From Flavobacteriales bacterium (lineage in GTDB: Bacteria > Bacteroidota > Bacteroidia > Flavobacteriales_F > PHOS-HE28), in contig JADKCV010000012.1 in NCBI GenBank assembly GCA_016718655.1, positions 1 through 64,000 on the forward strand: a stretch of 64,000 nt of DNA. Direction: 5' to 3'. Positions 18,518-28,276 of the stretch are shown here, piece after piece. Each line of letters starts with the position of its first letter. Positions within the stretch are counted from its first letter, which is position 1. Both the position numbers and the translations under genes were made by a program. The notes beneath the pieces are model-generated. The model was not told the origin of the DNA and made no database searches. It saw only the letters and a list, made by a program, of their open reading frames with translations.

Positions 18518-19234
18518 ATGTCCTGGAAGATCGCCATCGTTGTCGCCTTGCTCACAGGCATCATCACCGCGCTCGTGACCATCCCGGTAGCGGACCATGT
18601 GACCCGCATGCACGGCGTAAGCGACCGGGAAGGTGCGCGCGCCATGGGCATCGTCTTCTTTCTGGCGCCCTTGGCACTGGTCGGTGGTCTGTTGCTTGGA
18701 CTCTTGGGCACCAAACTGGCGGGCGCGGTGGAATGGGTGCAGTTCGGAAGGGCACTGGGCGTATCGCTGGGCATGAGCGTGGGAGCGGTGCTGGGCATCG
18801 CGGGCCTGAGCCTGTTGAGCATCCCCCGAGCACCCGAGGCATTGGGCACCTCCTTGGCGCTGGAAGTGGAGGTGTTGGTGCCGCGCGCCGAGGTGCCAAC
18901 GGATGTGCGCACGCCCGATGTGTTGCGCATGAGCCTTTACGCGGGCGACAACGACAACCGCACGGTCGCGTTGGATACCGCATCCTACCGCGAGGAAGGT
19001 GATGTGCTGGTCATACCGGCCACGGCCACGTTGTTCAGTCGCGCTGCCACACGCATCCTCAGTTTCCACATCGGCACGGAGCGCTGGCTGGCCTTCGACC
19101 TACCGCTACCTCCGGAGCCTGTGGCCAACGCCACCTGGAGCACGCCCGCACCCCTACGCGATGCCACCACCTCCGGTGCGAACAGTGTCTGGAGCGCGGT
19201 GCAACTGCGCTATCGCGTCGTGGCCGGCAAGTAG
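18518..19234 (+). CDS. Unknown membrane protein with extracytoplasmic domain, 238 aa
   Basis: Start ATG 18518 gives a first helix directly (WKIAIVVALLTGIITALVTIPV). Two or three more helices follow (GIVFFLAPLALVGGLLLGLLG, GVSLGMSVGAVLGIAGLSLL), then a soluble domain of about 130 residues with strand-like segments (ALEVEVLVPRAEV, LRMSLYAGDNDNRTVAL, RILSFHIGTERWLAFDLPL). I do not recognise the family. It is divergent from the small PWAVERR-domain gene and convergent with the secreted protein gene at 19299, from which it is separated by a bidirectional terminator. A role together with the PWAVERR-domain protein is possible but based only on position. Confidence 0.7.
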   Translation: MSWKIAIVVALLTGIITALVTIPVADHVTRMHGVSDREGARAMGIVFFLAPLALVGGLLLGLLGTKLAGAVEWVQFGRALGVSLGMSVGAVLGIAGLSLLSIPRAPEALGTSLALEVEVLVPRAEVPTDVRTPDVLRMSLYAGDNDNRTVALDTASYREEGDVLVIPATATLFSRAATRILSFHIGTERWLAFDLPLPPEPVANATWSTPAPLRDATTSGANSVWSAVQLRYRVVAGK

Positions 19235-19272
19235 CTCCTCACCGATCGCGGCGTGCCTTTGCTGGGACTTCA

Positions 19273-19296
19273 GGATCCGACCATCGGGTCGGATCC
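19273..19296. terminator. Bidirectional terminator between convergent genes
   Basis: GGATCCGACC (19273-19282) and GGTCGGATCC (19287-19296) form a perfect 10-bp stem with a 4-base loop. It lies exactly between the stops of the genes ending at 19234 (+) and 19299 (-). No long U-run follows. Confidence 0.65.
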
Positions 19297-19298
19297 GA

Positions 19299-20114
19299 TC
19301 ACGGCACCAGCACCAACTGAGCGAACCGCTGGTCCGGAAGTCCCCGCACTGACAGCACGTAGGGTGCTCCGGCAAGGCCGCCTATGTCCAAGTGCGTCAC
19401 CGGCACTGCCAATAGGGCGCTGCTCACCAGCCGCCCACCGAGGTCGCGGAGTTCGACCACGCTCGACGTGGCCGCCAGTGCGTTGCTCGGAACATTGAGG
19501 GTCACCGCATCGGACGATACGCTGACCACGACACCCGCATCGGCCAGGGATGGTACGCCTTGTCCTTCGGCTGCGCAGTATACGACCCTACCGCTCCACT
19601 CATAGGTACCCAGCGGGGTTCCGTAATCCCGTGTCATCGCATAGGCCACGGATATGCCCAGGTTGTCGTCGTTCGCGAGTAATTGGCCGGCCGTGGCGCC
19701 GCTGCCGAAGGAGTAGATCCTGTTGGCGCTCTGGTCGGCGAGGAAGAAGGAGACCGTGTCACCCGCATCCATCGCGATGGCAAGCGGAATAGGGACGACC
19801 GCCGTATTGGCCGTTAGGAGGGTCGTATTGGCGGATGCGACAGTGACCGTGTCCAAGGCGGTCCACTCATTGGCGTCCATGGTATGCCCTGCATATCCTC
19901 CCGTTCGCATATGCAGGCTGTAGTCACTGGTACCCGGATACAGGTTGGCAGAAAGATGGTCCAATGTGATCGGCGCGCTCGCCACCACACTGAACATCAC
20001 CCCTTGATGCTGGAAGAAATCGCCCAGGATGGTGTTCACACTGTCGCAGGTGGACTGTGACCGGGCCATGAACGAAACACTGAAGAATACGATCGGAAAG
20101 AGCGAACGCAGCAT
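19299..20114 (-). CDS. Secreted protein with a T9SS-like C-terminal domain, 271 aa
   Basis: Start ATG 20114 gives a signal peptide (MLRSLFPIVFFSVSFMARSQ). The middle region has alternating hydrophobic strands (HQGVMFSVVASAPITLDHLSANL, DTVTVASANTTLLTANTAVV, DTVSFFLADQSANRIY) like a jelly-roll or lectin-type beta-sandwich, and three cysteines. The last 75 residues (SSVVELRDLGGRLVSSALL, THLDIGGLAGAPYVLSV) look like a T9SS sorting domain, although the usual YPNP motif is absent. Function unknown; probably a surface beta-sandwich. It is convergent with the membrane protein gene on the other side of the terminator. Confidence 0.75.
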   Translation of the reverse strand: MLRSLFPIVFFSVSFMARSQSTCDSVNTILGDFFQHQGVMFSVVASAPITLDHLSANLYPGTSDYSLHMRTGGYAGHTMDANEWTALDTVTVASANTTLLTANTAVVPIPLAIAMDAGDTVSFFLADQSANRIYSFGSGATAGQLLANDDNLGISVAYAMTRDYGTPLGTYEWSGRVVYCAAEGQGVPSLADAGVVVSVSSDAVTLNVPSNALAATSSVVELRDLGGRLVSSALLAVPVTHLDIGGLAGAPYVLSVRGLPDQRFAQLVLVP

Positions 20115-20181
20115 CGGGTCCTTGTTTCCTCGAAGGTAACCGATCGCACGTGATACGCTGGTCCTACAACGCAACTTCGGT

Positions 20182-21700
20182 CTACCGCCACAACGAATGG
20201 CGCGTCAGCTTGCCGGTGACATTGTCCACCAACACCACCATGGGCTCGCTCAACTTGCCCTCCACCGCGGGTGGGTTGCCCACGAAGCGAAGGCATCGGT
20301 GGCGGGGAGGATCTGTTGTAGGAGGAAGCGGTCGAGGCCGGTGTCGGAGCTCCAAAGGATACGGCCTTCGAGGTCCACGCGCGAAACGACCAGTGTTCCA
20401 CCGAGGCCGGGATCGCTGGTGTGTACCATCAATACGCTCTCGGGTGCTGGCACACGTAGTGGTTCGGACTTGTCGTGCAGGCGCAGGAAAGCCGCGTTGA
20501 GGTGATCGATGTCGTTGATCGGTCGCATGGAACGGATGCGGTGGTGTGCCATCGTCCGAAGGCTCCAGGACGCCTGAAAACAAGCGTCGTGATCGTTTCG
20601 CATCCTCTGCGCTTTCGATGGCACGCACCCACTTGCCCTCCTGGAACTCCCCTTCCAGTTCCTCGACCGCATGTACACCGATCCAGGTGCCGGGTGATGC
20701 AATGAAGCCAGCCGCAAAGTGATCGGTGATCTCCGGCTTGTTGAACCGATCGGTGCCGATACGCGGCGATCCTGGCAGGGCCTTCAACGTGATCGGATCC
20801 ACGTCCAAACCGGCACTTCGGTCGTCGTTGGTGACGTGCAAGCGCCCGTCGATGATGTCCATGCCACGCGGGTCGCTCCACCATCGTGCGTCGAGGGTCG
20901 GGTTCGCTTCCTGGAGATCTTCCGCCTTGACGATGCTGTGATCATTGAGGCGCACGCCGAAGAGTCCCGTGGCATCGCACCAGAGTGTATGGCCATCACT
21001 GCCGATGATGCGGGCGAGGGCATGGCCTTGACCAGCAACCTCCTTCACCAAGGGCACTACGTGGGGTTCTGCGCCATCAGACGGGATCAGGAGGACGCTG
21101 ATGCTGGTAGTGGTGTTGCCACCGCGACCACTGATCTCGGGGAGGTGGGGATCGGTGTATTGGATCAGTTGGCGATACCGCTCGGGTGCGCTGGATCGGA
21201 CCTCCATAGCGCACGGACTCGTTCAGGGGCACACCCTTGGCGGGCGCCACGCTCAGCACCTTCCTGCCCAACCACCCGATGGCGCCACCGATGAGCGCTA
21301 TGGCCAATACAGCGGTCCCCAACATGGTCTTGTAGTTCGTGTACCGACGAACGAATTCCACCGCCTTGGTGGATGGCCCCCCCTCACCCACCTGAGGGCG
21401 CGCGGCAGCTGCCCCGGATAAACGCAACAGAATGACACCCTCCTCCTCGTCGATGTCCGCCGTGCAGGTCGGTGCGCGTTGGCTGATGACCTCTTGGGCA
21501 ACGAAGCGTAGGATGGTCGCGCGGCGTTCAACGGCCCAAGGCTGGTGGCGTTGCCATTCATCGCGCGTGCCCATGCTGACGATGGTGACGACGTCGTTGC
21601 CGCCGAACTCCCAGTAGCCTTGGATGGTGTGCAACAACCCCTCGGCGTACTCCACATGGCCGTCGCGGCCGTTCTCGGTGATGGTAAGAGTGGGTGGCAT
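20182..21700 (-). pseudogene. Frameshifted gene: PWAVERR domain, membrane helix, PA2928-like domain
   Basis: The reading starts at ATG 21700 (MPPTLTITENG) with the same ~90-aa domain as at 18143-18427, then a membrane helix (MLGTAVLAIALIGGAIGWL), then leaves frame near 21195-21207. The next frame continues ERYRQLIQYTDPHLPE to about 20560 with a domain holding HTLWCDATGLFGVRLNDHS and RWWSDPRGMDIIDGRLHV, leaves frame again, continues HLNAAFLRLHDKSEPLRV, and shifts a third time near 20290 to end as EPMVVLVDNVTGKLTRHS. The C-terminal part resembles PA2928-family proteins of unknown function; that match is from memory and tentative. Three breaks in one gene suggest decay or assembly errors. Confidence 0.7.
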
Positions 21701-21719
21701 CGGTTCCCAACGTTACGGA

Positions 21720-22109
21720 TCATTCGCCCATCGCCACACGCGCCGCCAAGACCACGCTCACCAAGGTGATCGGAGTGAATATCAGCGTTTCACGCAAGTC
21801 CAATGCGAACAGGTTGCCCACGGTGTTCATTGCGAAAAGCACGCACACCACCCACATGCCCCACCTGCCGAGCGCAGGCATGGAACGCATGATAAGTCCC
21901 ATGCGCACCAGCACCAGCACAACGAAGACGAGCAGGAACGTGATGCTCACCAACGCACCCACCGTTCGTTCCTCACCGGTCCGCAAGCGTCCTCCCCACA
22001 CCATCTCCGTCGGGATGAACCCGAAGAGGACCACGATTTGGAAGATGATGGCTGCGGTGAAGAGGCCGAGCAGGATGTAAGCGGCCGTGCGGAACGGGAT
22101 GGTAGGCAT
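21720..22109 (-). CDS. Small unknown membrane protein, 129 aa, four predicted helices
   Basis: Four hydrophobic segments are evident: TAAYILLGLFTAAIIFQIVVLF, GALVSITFLLVFVVLVLVRMG, WGMWVVCVLFAMNTVGNLFAL and TLIFTPITLVSVVLAARVAMG. Loops are short and basic (RLRTGEERT, RSMPALGR). Length and arrangement fit small DoxX-like or DUF4870-type membrane proteins, but no family signature is seen, so function is unassigned. Its ATG at 22109 is 11 bp from the stop side of nothing obvious and 83 bp from the clbS-like start on the other strand. Its 3' end is 19 bp before the broken PWAVERR gene start, so those two may share a transcript. Confidence 0.65.
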   Translation of the reverse strand: MPTIPFRTAAYILLGLFTAAIIFQIVVLFGFIPTEMVWGGRLRTGEERTVGALVSITFLLVFVVLVLVRMGLIMRSMPALGRWGMWVVCVLFAMNTVGNLFALDLRETLIFTPITLVSVVLAARVAMGE

Positions 22110-22192
22110 GGGGCAAAGGTGGGGAAGCGCGGTATGACCATCATCACCCCCTTTTGGATCGGCGTGTGCATCTTTCGGTGGAAAGCAGCGCT

Positions 22193-22704
22193 ATGCCACG
22201 CCCCACCACCAAGCAGGACCTGTTGGTCCAAAGCCGCATGAAGCATGACGCATTGAACGCGTTCATCGAGGGCCTATCCCGTGCCGATCGCATGCGTGCC
22301 TTCAAGCCCGGCACCATGAACCGCAACATCCGCGATGTACTGGGGCATCTGCACCATTGGCACACCTTATCGTTGGACTGGTACAGGGTGGGCATGCGTG
22401 GTGACAAGCCGGAGATGCCGGCGCACGGTTACACCTGGGCCACCACACCGGAGCCGAACCGCTGGATACATGCCACCTATAGTGATGTCCCGCTGAACAA
22501 GGCACACGCCTTGTTCGAACGGTCCACGCCGAAGTGATGTCATTGATCGAACGCCATACGGATGCGGAACTCTTCACCAAGAAACGTTACCGGTGGACCG
22601 GAAGCACATCGTTGGGTGCCTACCTGGTCTCCGCTACAAGCAGCCACTACGACTGGGCGTTGAAGATCATGCGGAAGGGGCTCAACCAAGCGGAACAGAG
22701 GTGA
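22193..22704 (+). pseudogene. ClbS/DfsB family protein, one-base frameshift
   Basis: The start ATG 22193 reads TTKQDLLVQSRMKHDALNAFIEGLS, the opening of ClbS/DfsB four-helix proteins (DinB-like superfamily; ClbS is a cyclopropane hydrolase protecting against colibactin, DfsB is linked to disulfide-stress response). It continues through MNRNIRDVLGHLHHWH and stops at 22537. One base earlier in register, the next frame reads VHAEVMSLIERHTDAELFTKKRY and runs to TGA 22704, completing the family C-terminus (TSLGAYLVSATSSHYDWALKIM). A single extra base near 22520 explains the break. Whether it is a real mutation or an assembly error cannot be told. A diverged copy of the last 35 codons lies at 24858-24959. 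Confidence 0.8.
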
Positions 22705-22712
22705 AGTGGCGT

Positions 22713-24641
22713 TCAGGGCAGCTGTGCGTTCCGGACCGCTGTGGGCACCACGCCGCCAATGGTCAGCAGAATGGGGTCGCGGTCGTTATCCACGCCGGCA
22801 TACTTGACCACCCCATCCATATTGACATCCTCCGTGTAGTAGCCGTTCGCCGTGTTCGTAGGGACCGAGCCGCCTATGCGCGCAAGGATCGGATCGCGGT
22901 CGTTGTTCGCACCTGCATACTTCACTTGGTCATTGAAGGTGACGTCGCCGGCCCAGATCACCTGCACTGAACCGACCGCTTTTCGCGCATCCGTTCCGTA
23001 GGTGAGGGTCGAAGTCGAAGTGAAATCCACGGGGGTACTATTGCCACCTAGTGGTACAGCCGCGGCGGTCATGCACGAAAGATGGTTCCTATGGCTCACG
23101 GCCACGAAATAGCTCGCAGCCGGAACGGTGAATGTCACAGGACTGGTGCCATCCATGTCCACCACATCGCCATCGCGCTGCACAAGTGCCGTACGGGAGG
23201 CCACGAGCTGCGCATTGTTGTTCGCGGCGCGCAACTCCAGTAGAACATGGTCCACGATAGCATTCGGACCGGTGGTCGATAATACCCCTGCCGAGATGGA
23301 TGGTGATGGCGGACCCACATGTACATAACCCAGTGCCGGGTAGGGATCAGCGAGCGGCAGGAGTCCAGCCGCGCGTAGGCCATCGTTCATGAGCTCGGTA
23401 GCACTCACGAACGGACCTTCCAGGAATACGCTCGGTGCCACGAGAACACCAGGTACCTGCTGGGCCAACCGTGCCGTACCACCGCCCGTTACGTACACGG
23501 CCTGGTCGCTTCCAAGCACGAAGCCGTTGCTGTAGCTGCTGGGAGTGGTGATGAACCAGCCGGTACTGCCGTCGCTGTTCACCTTGCAGATGCCCATGGC
23601 GAAGAGCGTACCCGCGCAGAGGTAGGCGTTATTGGAAGCATCCATCATCATTTGAGCGTGCAGCAGGTAATTCTCCGGTCCGTCGACATTGTTGTTCACC
23701 CACAGCTGCGTGCCGCTGGCATCAGCCTTCAGAAAGGCCGCACCACCACTGCCGCCCGAGGGGAAACCACTGATGACCGGGGCGTTGTCGCTGCCCACTT
23801 CCACGCGATAGGCGGTGATCGGATAGCTGTTCTGCCAGATGAGCGTGCCACTGGGGGACACTTTACGGATGATACTGCTGGAGGAACTCGGATATGCGGT
23901 ATGTACCAAATAGGTGTTGCCCAATGCATCCCCAGCCAGGTCACCGACCGTGATCGAATTCGCAGTGTAGTTCCAGATCGTGGCGCCGTTCCGTGTGAGC
24001 TTCGTGTAACCGTTCACACTACCCGTGACACCGCGGTGCGCGATCACCAATGCACTGTCCGGGGTGAACTTGATGTTGATGGGTCCACCAATGCCCACAT
24101 CGAACCAGTCCCACACGGGCACACCCGCCGGCGAGAACTTCTTCACCTTGGTGACCTGGCCATTGGGACCGGTGCCGATCCCCAGCACATAGATGAAGCC
24201 CGCCCGGTCCACCACACACTTGCGTGTGGAAGAACCGTCGAAGTCGTTCTCATACACCACTCGCCAGAGCAACTGGCCCGTGGGGCTGAACTTTTCCACC
24301 AGGCTGTTGGCATTGACGGGGTTGGAGAAGCCGCTGGTGATGGTGCCGGTGACGATGGCATTGCCCTGCAGGTCGGTGGCCACCCACGTGGCGCGATCGG
24401 TGCGCGTGGTGCTGGTCTGGTCGTAGGCCGCGGTCCACAGCAGCGCGCCGGTGGAAGAGCGTTTGGTGAGGGTGATATCGCCCCCCAGGTTCCCGTCGTA
24501 ATTGACCGTGAACACGTTGTTCTGCTGGTCCAGGGCGATGGACAGCCCCACCTCGAGCACGTTCCAATCCACGGTGACCTGGGCACTGAGCGAGAACGTG
24601 GCGAGGAGCACGATGGAACTGGATAGTAGGATGTTCTTCAT
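22713..24641 (-). CDS. Large secreted propeller protein with dockerin-like C-terminal repeats
   Basis: ATG 24641 gives a signal peptide (MKNILLSSSIVLLATFSLSAQ). The first ~400 residues are SBBP-type repeats (DQQNNVFTVNYDGN, GRATWVATDLQGNAIV, DASNNAYLCAGTL, GSDQAVYVTGGG) and are clearly homologous to the protein at 50544-51989. The C-terminal ~230 residues are different: EGPFVSATELMNDGLRAAGL, YPALGYVHVG, an Ig-like strand block with SVQVIWAGDVTFN, and two copies of a VKYAGxxNDRDPIL motif at about 590 and 620. This resembles a hydrolase-associated module with dockerin-like duplicated calcium-type loops. No standard T9SS C-terminal domain is visible. Flanked by clbS-like sequence on both sides. 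Confidence 0.85.
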   Translation of the reverse strand: MKNILLSSSIVLLATFSLSAQVTVDWNVLEVGLSIALDQQNNVFTVNYDGNLGGDITLTKRSSTGALLWTAAYDQTSTTRTDRATWVATDLQGNAIVTGTITSGFSNPVNANSLVEKFSPTGQLLWRVVYENDFDGSSTRKCVVDRAGFIYVLGIGTGPNGQVTKVKKFSPAGVPVWDWFDVGIGGPINIKFTPDSALVIAHRGVTGSVNGYTKLTRNGATIWNYTANSITVGDLAGDALGNTYLVHTAYPSSSSSIIRKVSPSGTLIWQNSYPITAYRVEVGSDNAPVISGFPSGGSGGAAFLKADASGTQLWVNNNVDGPENYLLHAQMMMDASNNAYLCAGTLFAMGICKVNSDGSTGWFITTPSSYSNGFVLGSDQAVYVTGGGTARLAQQVPGVLVAPSVFLEGPFVSATELMNDGLRAAGLLPLADPYPALGYVHVGPPSPSISAGVLSTTGPNAIVDHVLLELRAANNNAQLVASRTALVQRDGDVVDMDGTSPVTFTVPAASYFVAVSHRNHLSCMTAAAVPLGGNSTPVDFTSTSTLTYGTDARKAVGSVQVIWAGDVTFNDQVKYAGANNDRDPILARIGGSVPTNTANGYYTEDVNMDGVVKYAGVDNDRDPILLTIGGVVPTAVRNAQLP

Positions 24642-24857
24642 GGAAAGGCGTATCAGGATCACGGTCAAAGCTGCTGCGCATTCCCTAGGCAGGAGTGACC
24701 ATCGTCACCCCTATGGTCCAACAAGGCGATGATCCGGATGAATCGGGAAACCAAGGCGATGGAACGGAACAGACCATTCATACTCTTGCGCGCTATCGTC
24801 GAACCAGTGCCCGAACTTCGTTCTCGGTGCGTTGCGTCCTCCAATGATGTAAATCTT

Positions 24858-24959
24858 GATCACTGGATCGGAACCAGATCATTGGGTGCCTACCTGCTCT
24901 CCCCTAAAACCAGCCACTACGACTGGGCGTTGAAGGTGATGCGGAGGGGGGTGAAGTGA
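24858..24959 (+). pseudogene. C-terminal fragment of a second clbS-like gene
   Basis: The frame reads HWIGTRSLGAYLLSPKTSH, then YDWALKVMRRGVK and a stop, matching the last ~35 codons of the clbS-like gene at 22193-22704 (TGSTSLGAYLVSATSSHYD). Nucleotide similarity is about 80 percent over 24858-24959 and 22600-22690. No upstream clbS helices are seen in this copy. It sits on the far side of the large propeller gene at 22713-24641. Confidence 0.65.
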
Positions 24960-25403
24960 AGCGTCCTGAGGTGAGCACTGCGCGCAAGATGTGTGCAACG
25001 GTACTCGGCTTCGGGTCCTATCCGTGGTGAACGTGCGGGGGTACAGGAAATGATGGAAAGTCGTTCACCTGGTTCAACACCACTTCCCCCCTGACATGAA
25101 CGCCATCTTCGGGCTGCAAGGCATGGCGGAGGATGCGAAGGGCATCCTCTGGTGCAGCTTCAGCGGCGGGCTGTTCGGCTGGATCCAGCAGAAGAGAACG
25201 CCAGCTTCCGGCATGTGCCACGCGAAGGTCCGTGGTAGTGGACTGTCATACTGCACGTCATGTTCCAACAGATGTATTCGATGACGCAATAGGGATGCAC
25301 ATCCCCACCGGACACAAGGGAAGCGCTAAGTTTGATAGAACAAATGCCTTTGACCGCTTCTGCTTGATCAGTGCGGACAGAGGTGTATGTGCGCATGGGA
25401 ACC
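24960..25403. other. 444-bp gap with no firm gene
   Basis: A short plus-strand frame (starting near 25096, MNAIFGLQGMAEDAKGILW) and overlapping minus-strand frames exist, but none has a recognisable domain or start signal. An exact TAnnTTTG motif (TAAGTTTG) lies at 25327-25334 and may drive the broken LamG/Kelch gene that follows. Confidence 0.4.
25327..25334 (+). promoter_or_regulatory. Candidate -7 element TAAGTTTG
   Basis: Exact match to the Bacteroidota TAnnTTTG consensus, about 70 bp upstream of the LamG/Kelch start at 25404. No clear -33 TTG at the expected spacing. Confidence 0.35.
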
Positions 25404-27558
25404 ATGAAAAGACATTCCTCCATGTTGTTGCTGCTCATCAGCAACTGGTGCCTTGCGCAGATCCCGGGGGACAGCCTCATGGGACACTACGCGTTCAACG
25501 GCGACCTCTTGGACCTATCCGGGAATTCCAACCACATCGTTTCCGCTTCCGGTGTGTTCACCACGGACCGGTTCGGACAAGCGAACAGTGCATTCCTGTT
25601 CGATGGTGTGAACGATTCCCTGACCATCCCCGTCCCCGAATTCGCGCCGATCCAAGGCGACTACACGATCTCACTATGGTATAGGACGAATTCATCGAAG
25701 GTGATGAACCTGTTCTCATCCAAGCAAAGCCCGGACGACACGACCGGTAACTTCGAGGTCCAGCTGAACAGCCATGACCTGTACTACCTGACCTATCTGA
25801 AACAGTCGTGGTATGAGACCTTCGTTCACTGGAACGGAACCGGGAGGAACGGGAACGCGATCGCTGAAGGCGCACCTGGCCTTCGCACAAAGGGAGAATG
25901 GTGCCATTTCGTCCTCACCAGGGTCGCAGATACGCTGCGTATCTATCGCGACCACCAATTGCACACATTGAGCATCGACAACGCCTACGGGGGAATTCTC
26001 GGCGACGCGGTGGACCTTTTATTCAGCGCTTTACCGCACCGATTTGAGGGGGCCATCGATGACCTGAGGCTTCATGCCAAAGGCTTGGACCAACAGGAGA
26101 TCGACCAACTCTGGTTCGAGGACCGACCGTTCCAGTTCATCTCACCACGGCCCACGGACGCCTATGTGCAGAACTCCATTCCGCTGGTGTACTGGGAGTA
26201 CAACGATGCGGTGGTGATTCGATCAACGTGGAATACAGTGTCGATGGTGGGAGTTAGCAGCCCTACGCCGACCATTCGAACATGGCCTACGAGAACGCCT
26301 TCTACTTCGATCGGCACCTACCCGGTCGGTACGACCATAGCATTCCGTGTATCTGACAGGGCAGATCCATCCATATGGCAAGATGCGGGCGCCTTTCACG
26401 TCAGCATGTATGATTGGGTGAGCGTGCAGGAGAGCCTCCTTCACTGCACGTGATGGTGCCGGACTTCTATCCCACCTGAACAAACTTTGGCTGCTCGGTG
26501 GATGGGACCCTCCATTCCATGCACCCAACCATACCCATAGTGAGGTATGGGCTTCGGTGGACGGCGCCACATGGAACTTCGAGACCCTGCTCCGTGGCCT
26601 GCCCGCCATTGTTCCGCGTGGTACTCCGATGGCACCTACATGTATGTGATCGGTGGCGATCCGCAGTCAGGCTGTCTTACCGATGTATGGCGCAGTGCGA
26701 ACGGGACCGATTGGATCTTGATGGAAGACACCATACCAGGCTATTCGCAGCGTAACAATCCAAACTACGCGCATGCCAATGATGATCTCTATCTCTTTGG
26801 CGGCGAGCAATGCGGTGGAGTGGGATCGAACGAGGTGTGGCGAAGTCCGGATGGTAGCACTTGGACCCAGCTTCCTGATGCTCCCTGGAGCGGTCGCGGG
26901 ATGCAGGTGAACTCATGCGTGGATGACCTTGGCCGGATCTGGATGCTCGGCGGATCCAACGAGGGCGATAGGAGGTCGTTCAACGAGGTATGGCGCACCA
27001 GTGATGGTATGACCTGGGACCTTGTCAACCCATCGCACCATGGGCAGGCCGGTACTGGCATACCACTGCTTGGTTCGACCAGAAACTCTGGGTGATGGGC
27101 GGCATGGCCACAGCCATTGAAATGAACGATGTCTGGTACTCCGAGGATGGCATCACCTGGTACGGTGGAAAAGCACCACCGGCAATTGGCCTGCCGGGAG
27201 TCGGCACGCACAATCCACTACCGTGTTCAATGATGCTTTGTGGTATATGTGCGGCATCTCGTCGAACAGTGCATGGAAGATCGTGAACTCGACGATCGTC
27301 ATGAACACTGCTGAGCGGCCCGGTGGAACAAATGCCTTTATCGTCTACCCGAATCCGGCCAGTTCCATGCTGACGGTGCGATCGGATGATCACGTGCCGA
27401 TCGGCGAGTATGAGGTGCATAGCACGAGTGGTACGCTCGTCATGAGCGGTTCGACCTACCAAGCGACCGCACAACTGGATATATCAAGGCTCCGACCTGG
27501 GCTCTATGTGATCCGATCCTCTAGTGATCCTCGGTCGCACAGGTTCATCAAGAATTAA
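25404..27558 (+). pseudogene. Frameshifted LamG + Kelch-like secreted protein with T9SS sorting domain
   Basis: From ATG 25404 a signal peptide (SSMLLLLISNWCLAQ) leads into a LamG/concanavalin-like domain (MGHYAFNGDLLDLSGNSNH, AFLFDGVNDSLTIP, DYTISLWYRTN, GAIDDLRLHAKGL). The frame breaks near 26220 and again near 26450-26600. Kelch-like blades continue in a different frame (YMYVIGGDPQSGCLTDVWRS, LYLFGGEQCGGVGSNEVWRS, IWMLGGSNEGDRRSFNEVW). Two more shifts lead to KLWVMGGMATA and to a C-terminal sorting domain (FIVYPNPASSMLTVRS, GEYEVHSTSGTLV) ending at 27558. One ancestral protein of about 700 residues is clear. Several indels plus an internal stop favour true decay over a single sequencing error. 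Confidence 0.75.
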
Positions 27559-27669
27559 AACTTTGGAACTGGTTGTGAACCTTCGCAAGGAGCGCTTCGA
27601 CCCGTCCGTTGATGCGATGCGACCACGTTCCAAGAGTTCATAGCTCCTCAGTTGCGACCGCCAGCTTCT

Positions 27670-27830
27670 CGCACCAGCTCACGCCGGTCATCGGCTTGGA
27701 GGGCACGCTGCACAATCGGACCAATGGTCAAGCCTTGCGATGAACAACCGGTTGCGCGTTGGTCAACCACAGGAAGAGCGGTCATCACCAGCGCTATCGA
27801 AAGGAGGGAATTCGTGAAATAACCGCGCAT
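27670..27830 (-). pseudogene. N-terminal stub of a second M43-like metalloprotease
   Basis: Reading from ATG 27830 gives MRGYFTNSLLSIALVMTALP, then GCSSQGLTIGPIVQRALQ and ADDRRELVR, which matches the first ~50 residues of the intact gene at 28295-30943 (MCGYYTNSLLSIALVMTALP). Similarity stops after DDRRELVR. The catalytic domain is gone, so this is a truncated duplicate. Confidence 0.8.
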
Positions 27831-28149
27831 GCAAGTTGATGCAACCCGTTGCGATCGGGTTGTCCCGATGTGTACATGGATAACGACTCTCTTGTTCGGT
27901 CGATCACGGTTCGTTATCCTACTTGGCCTGATCCATTACTGACCGATCGTACACAGATGGATCGCAGGCATCGCCCATCACTGCGTGCTCCGTGTGCATC
28001 GTCGCAATGACCGTTGCCCTGGTCTTCAGGACCCAGCTTCTTCCCTATCGTCGATCCCTGTGCTTTCGAACGGTTCGATCCCATACCAAGCGGACAGTGG
28101 AAGAAAACGGTGTTCATGGCACCGCGCCATCGCTGTGGACGCCACTCTG

Positions 28150-28276
28150 ACGCGCCCCCCCTACGAGCGGCGATGGCGTGAACGATCTCATTGTGGGTGC
28201 GCAACGCGATGAACATGGAACCAACGATGCCTGGGATGAGGAGAGGCGTTGCGTGAAGGATCGACGCGACGGATGA
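28150..28276 (+). pseudogene. Possible FG-GAP repeat relic (copy A)
   Basis: The plus strand reads SGDGVNDLIVGAQRDEHGTND, matching the FG-GAP blade signature (DGxNDLIVGA). The equivalent place in copy B (31275-31391) reads SGDRLIDVVEGAHGDDDGTND. Surrounding sequence has stops and frame changes. Both look like the decayed tail of an FG-GAP propeller gene. Confidence 0.35.
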
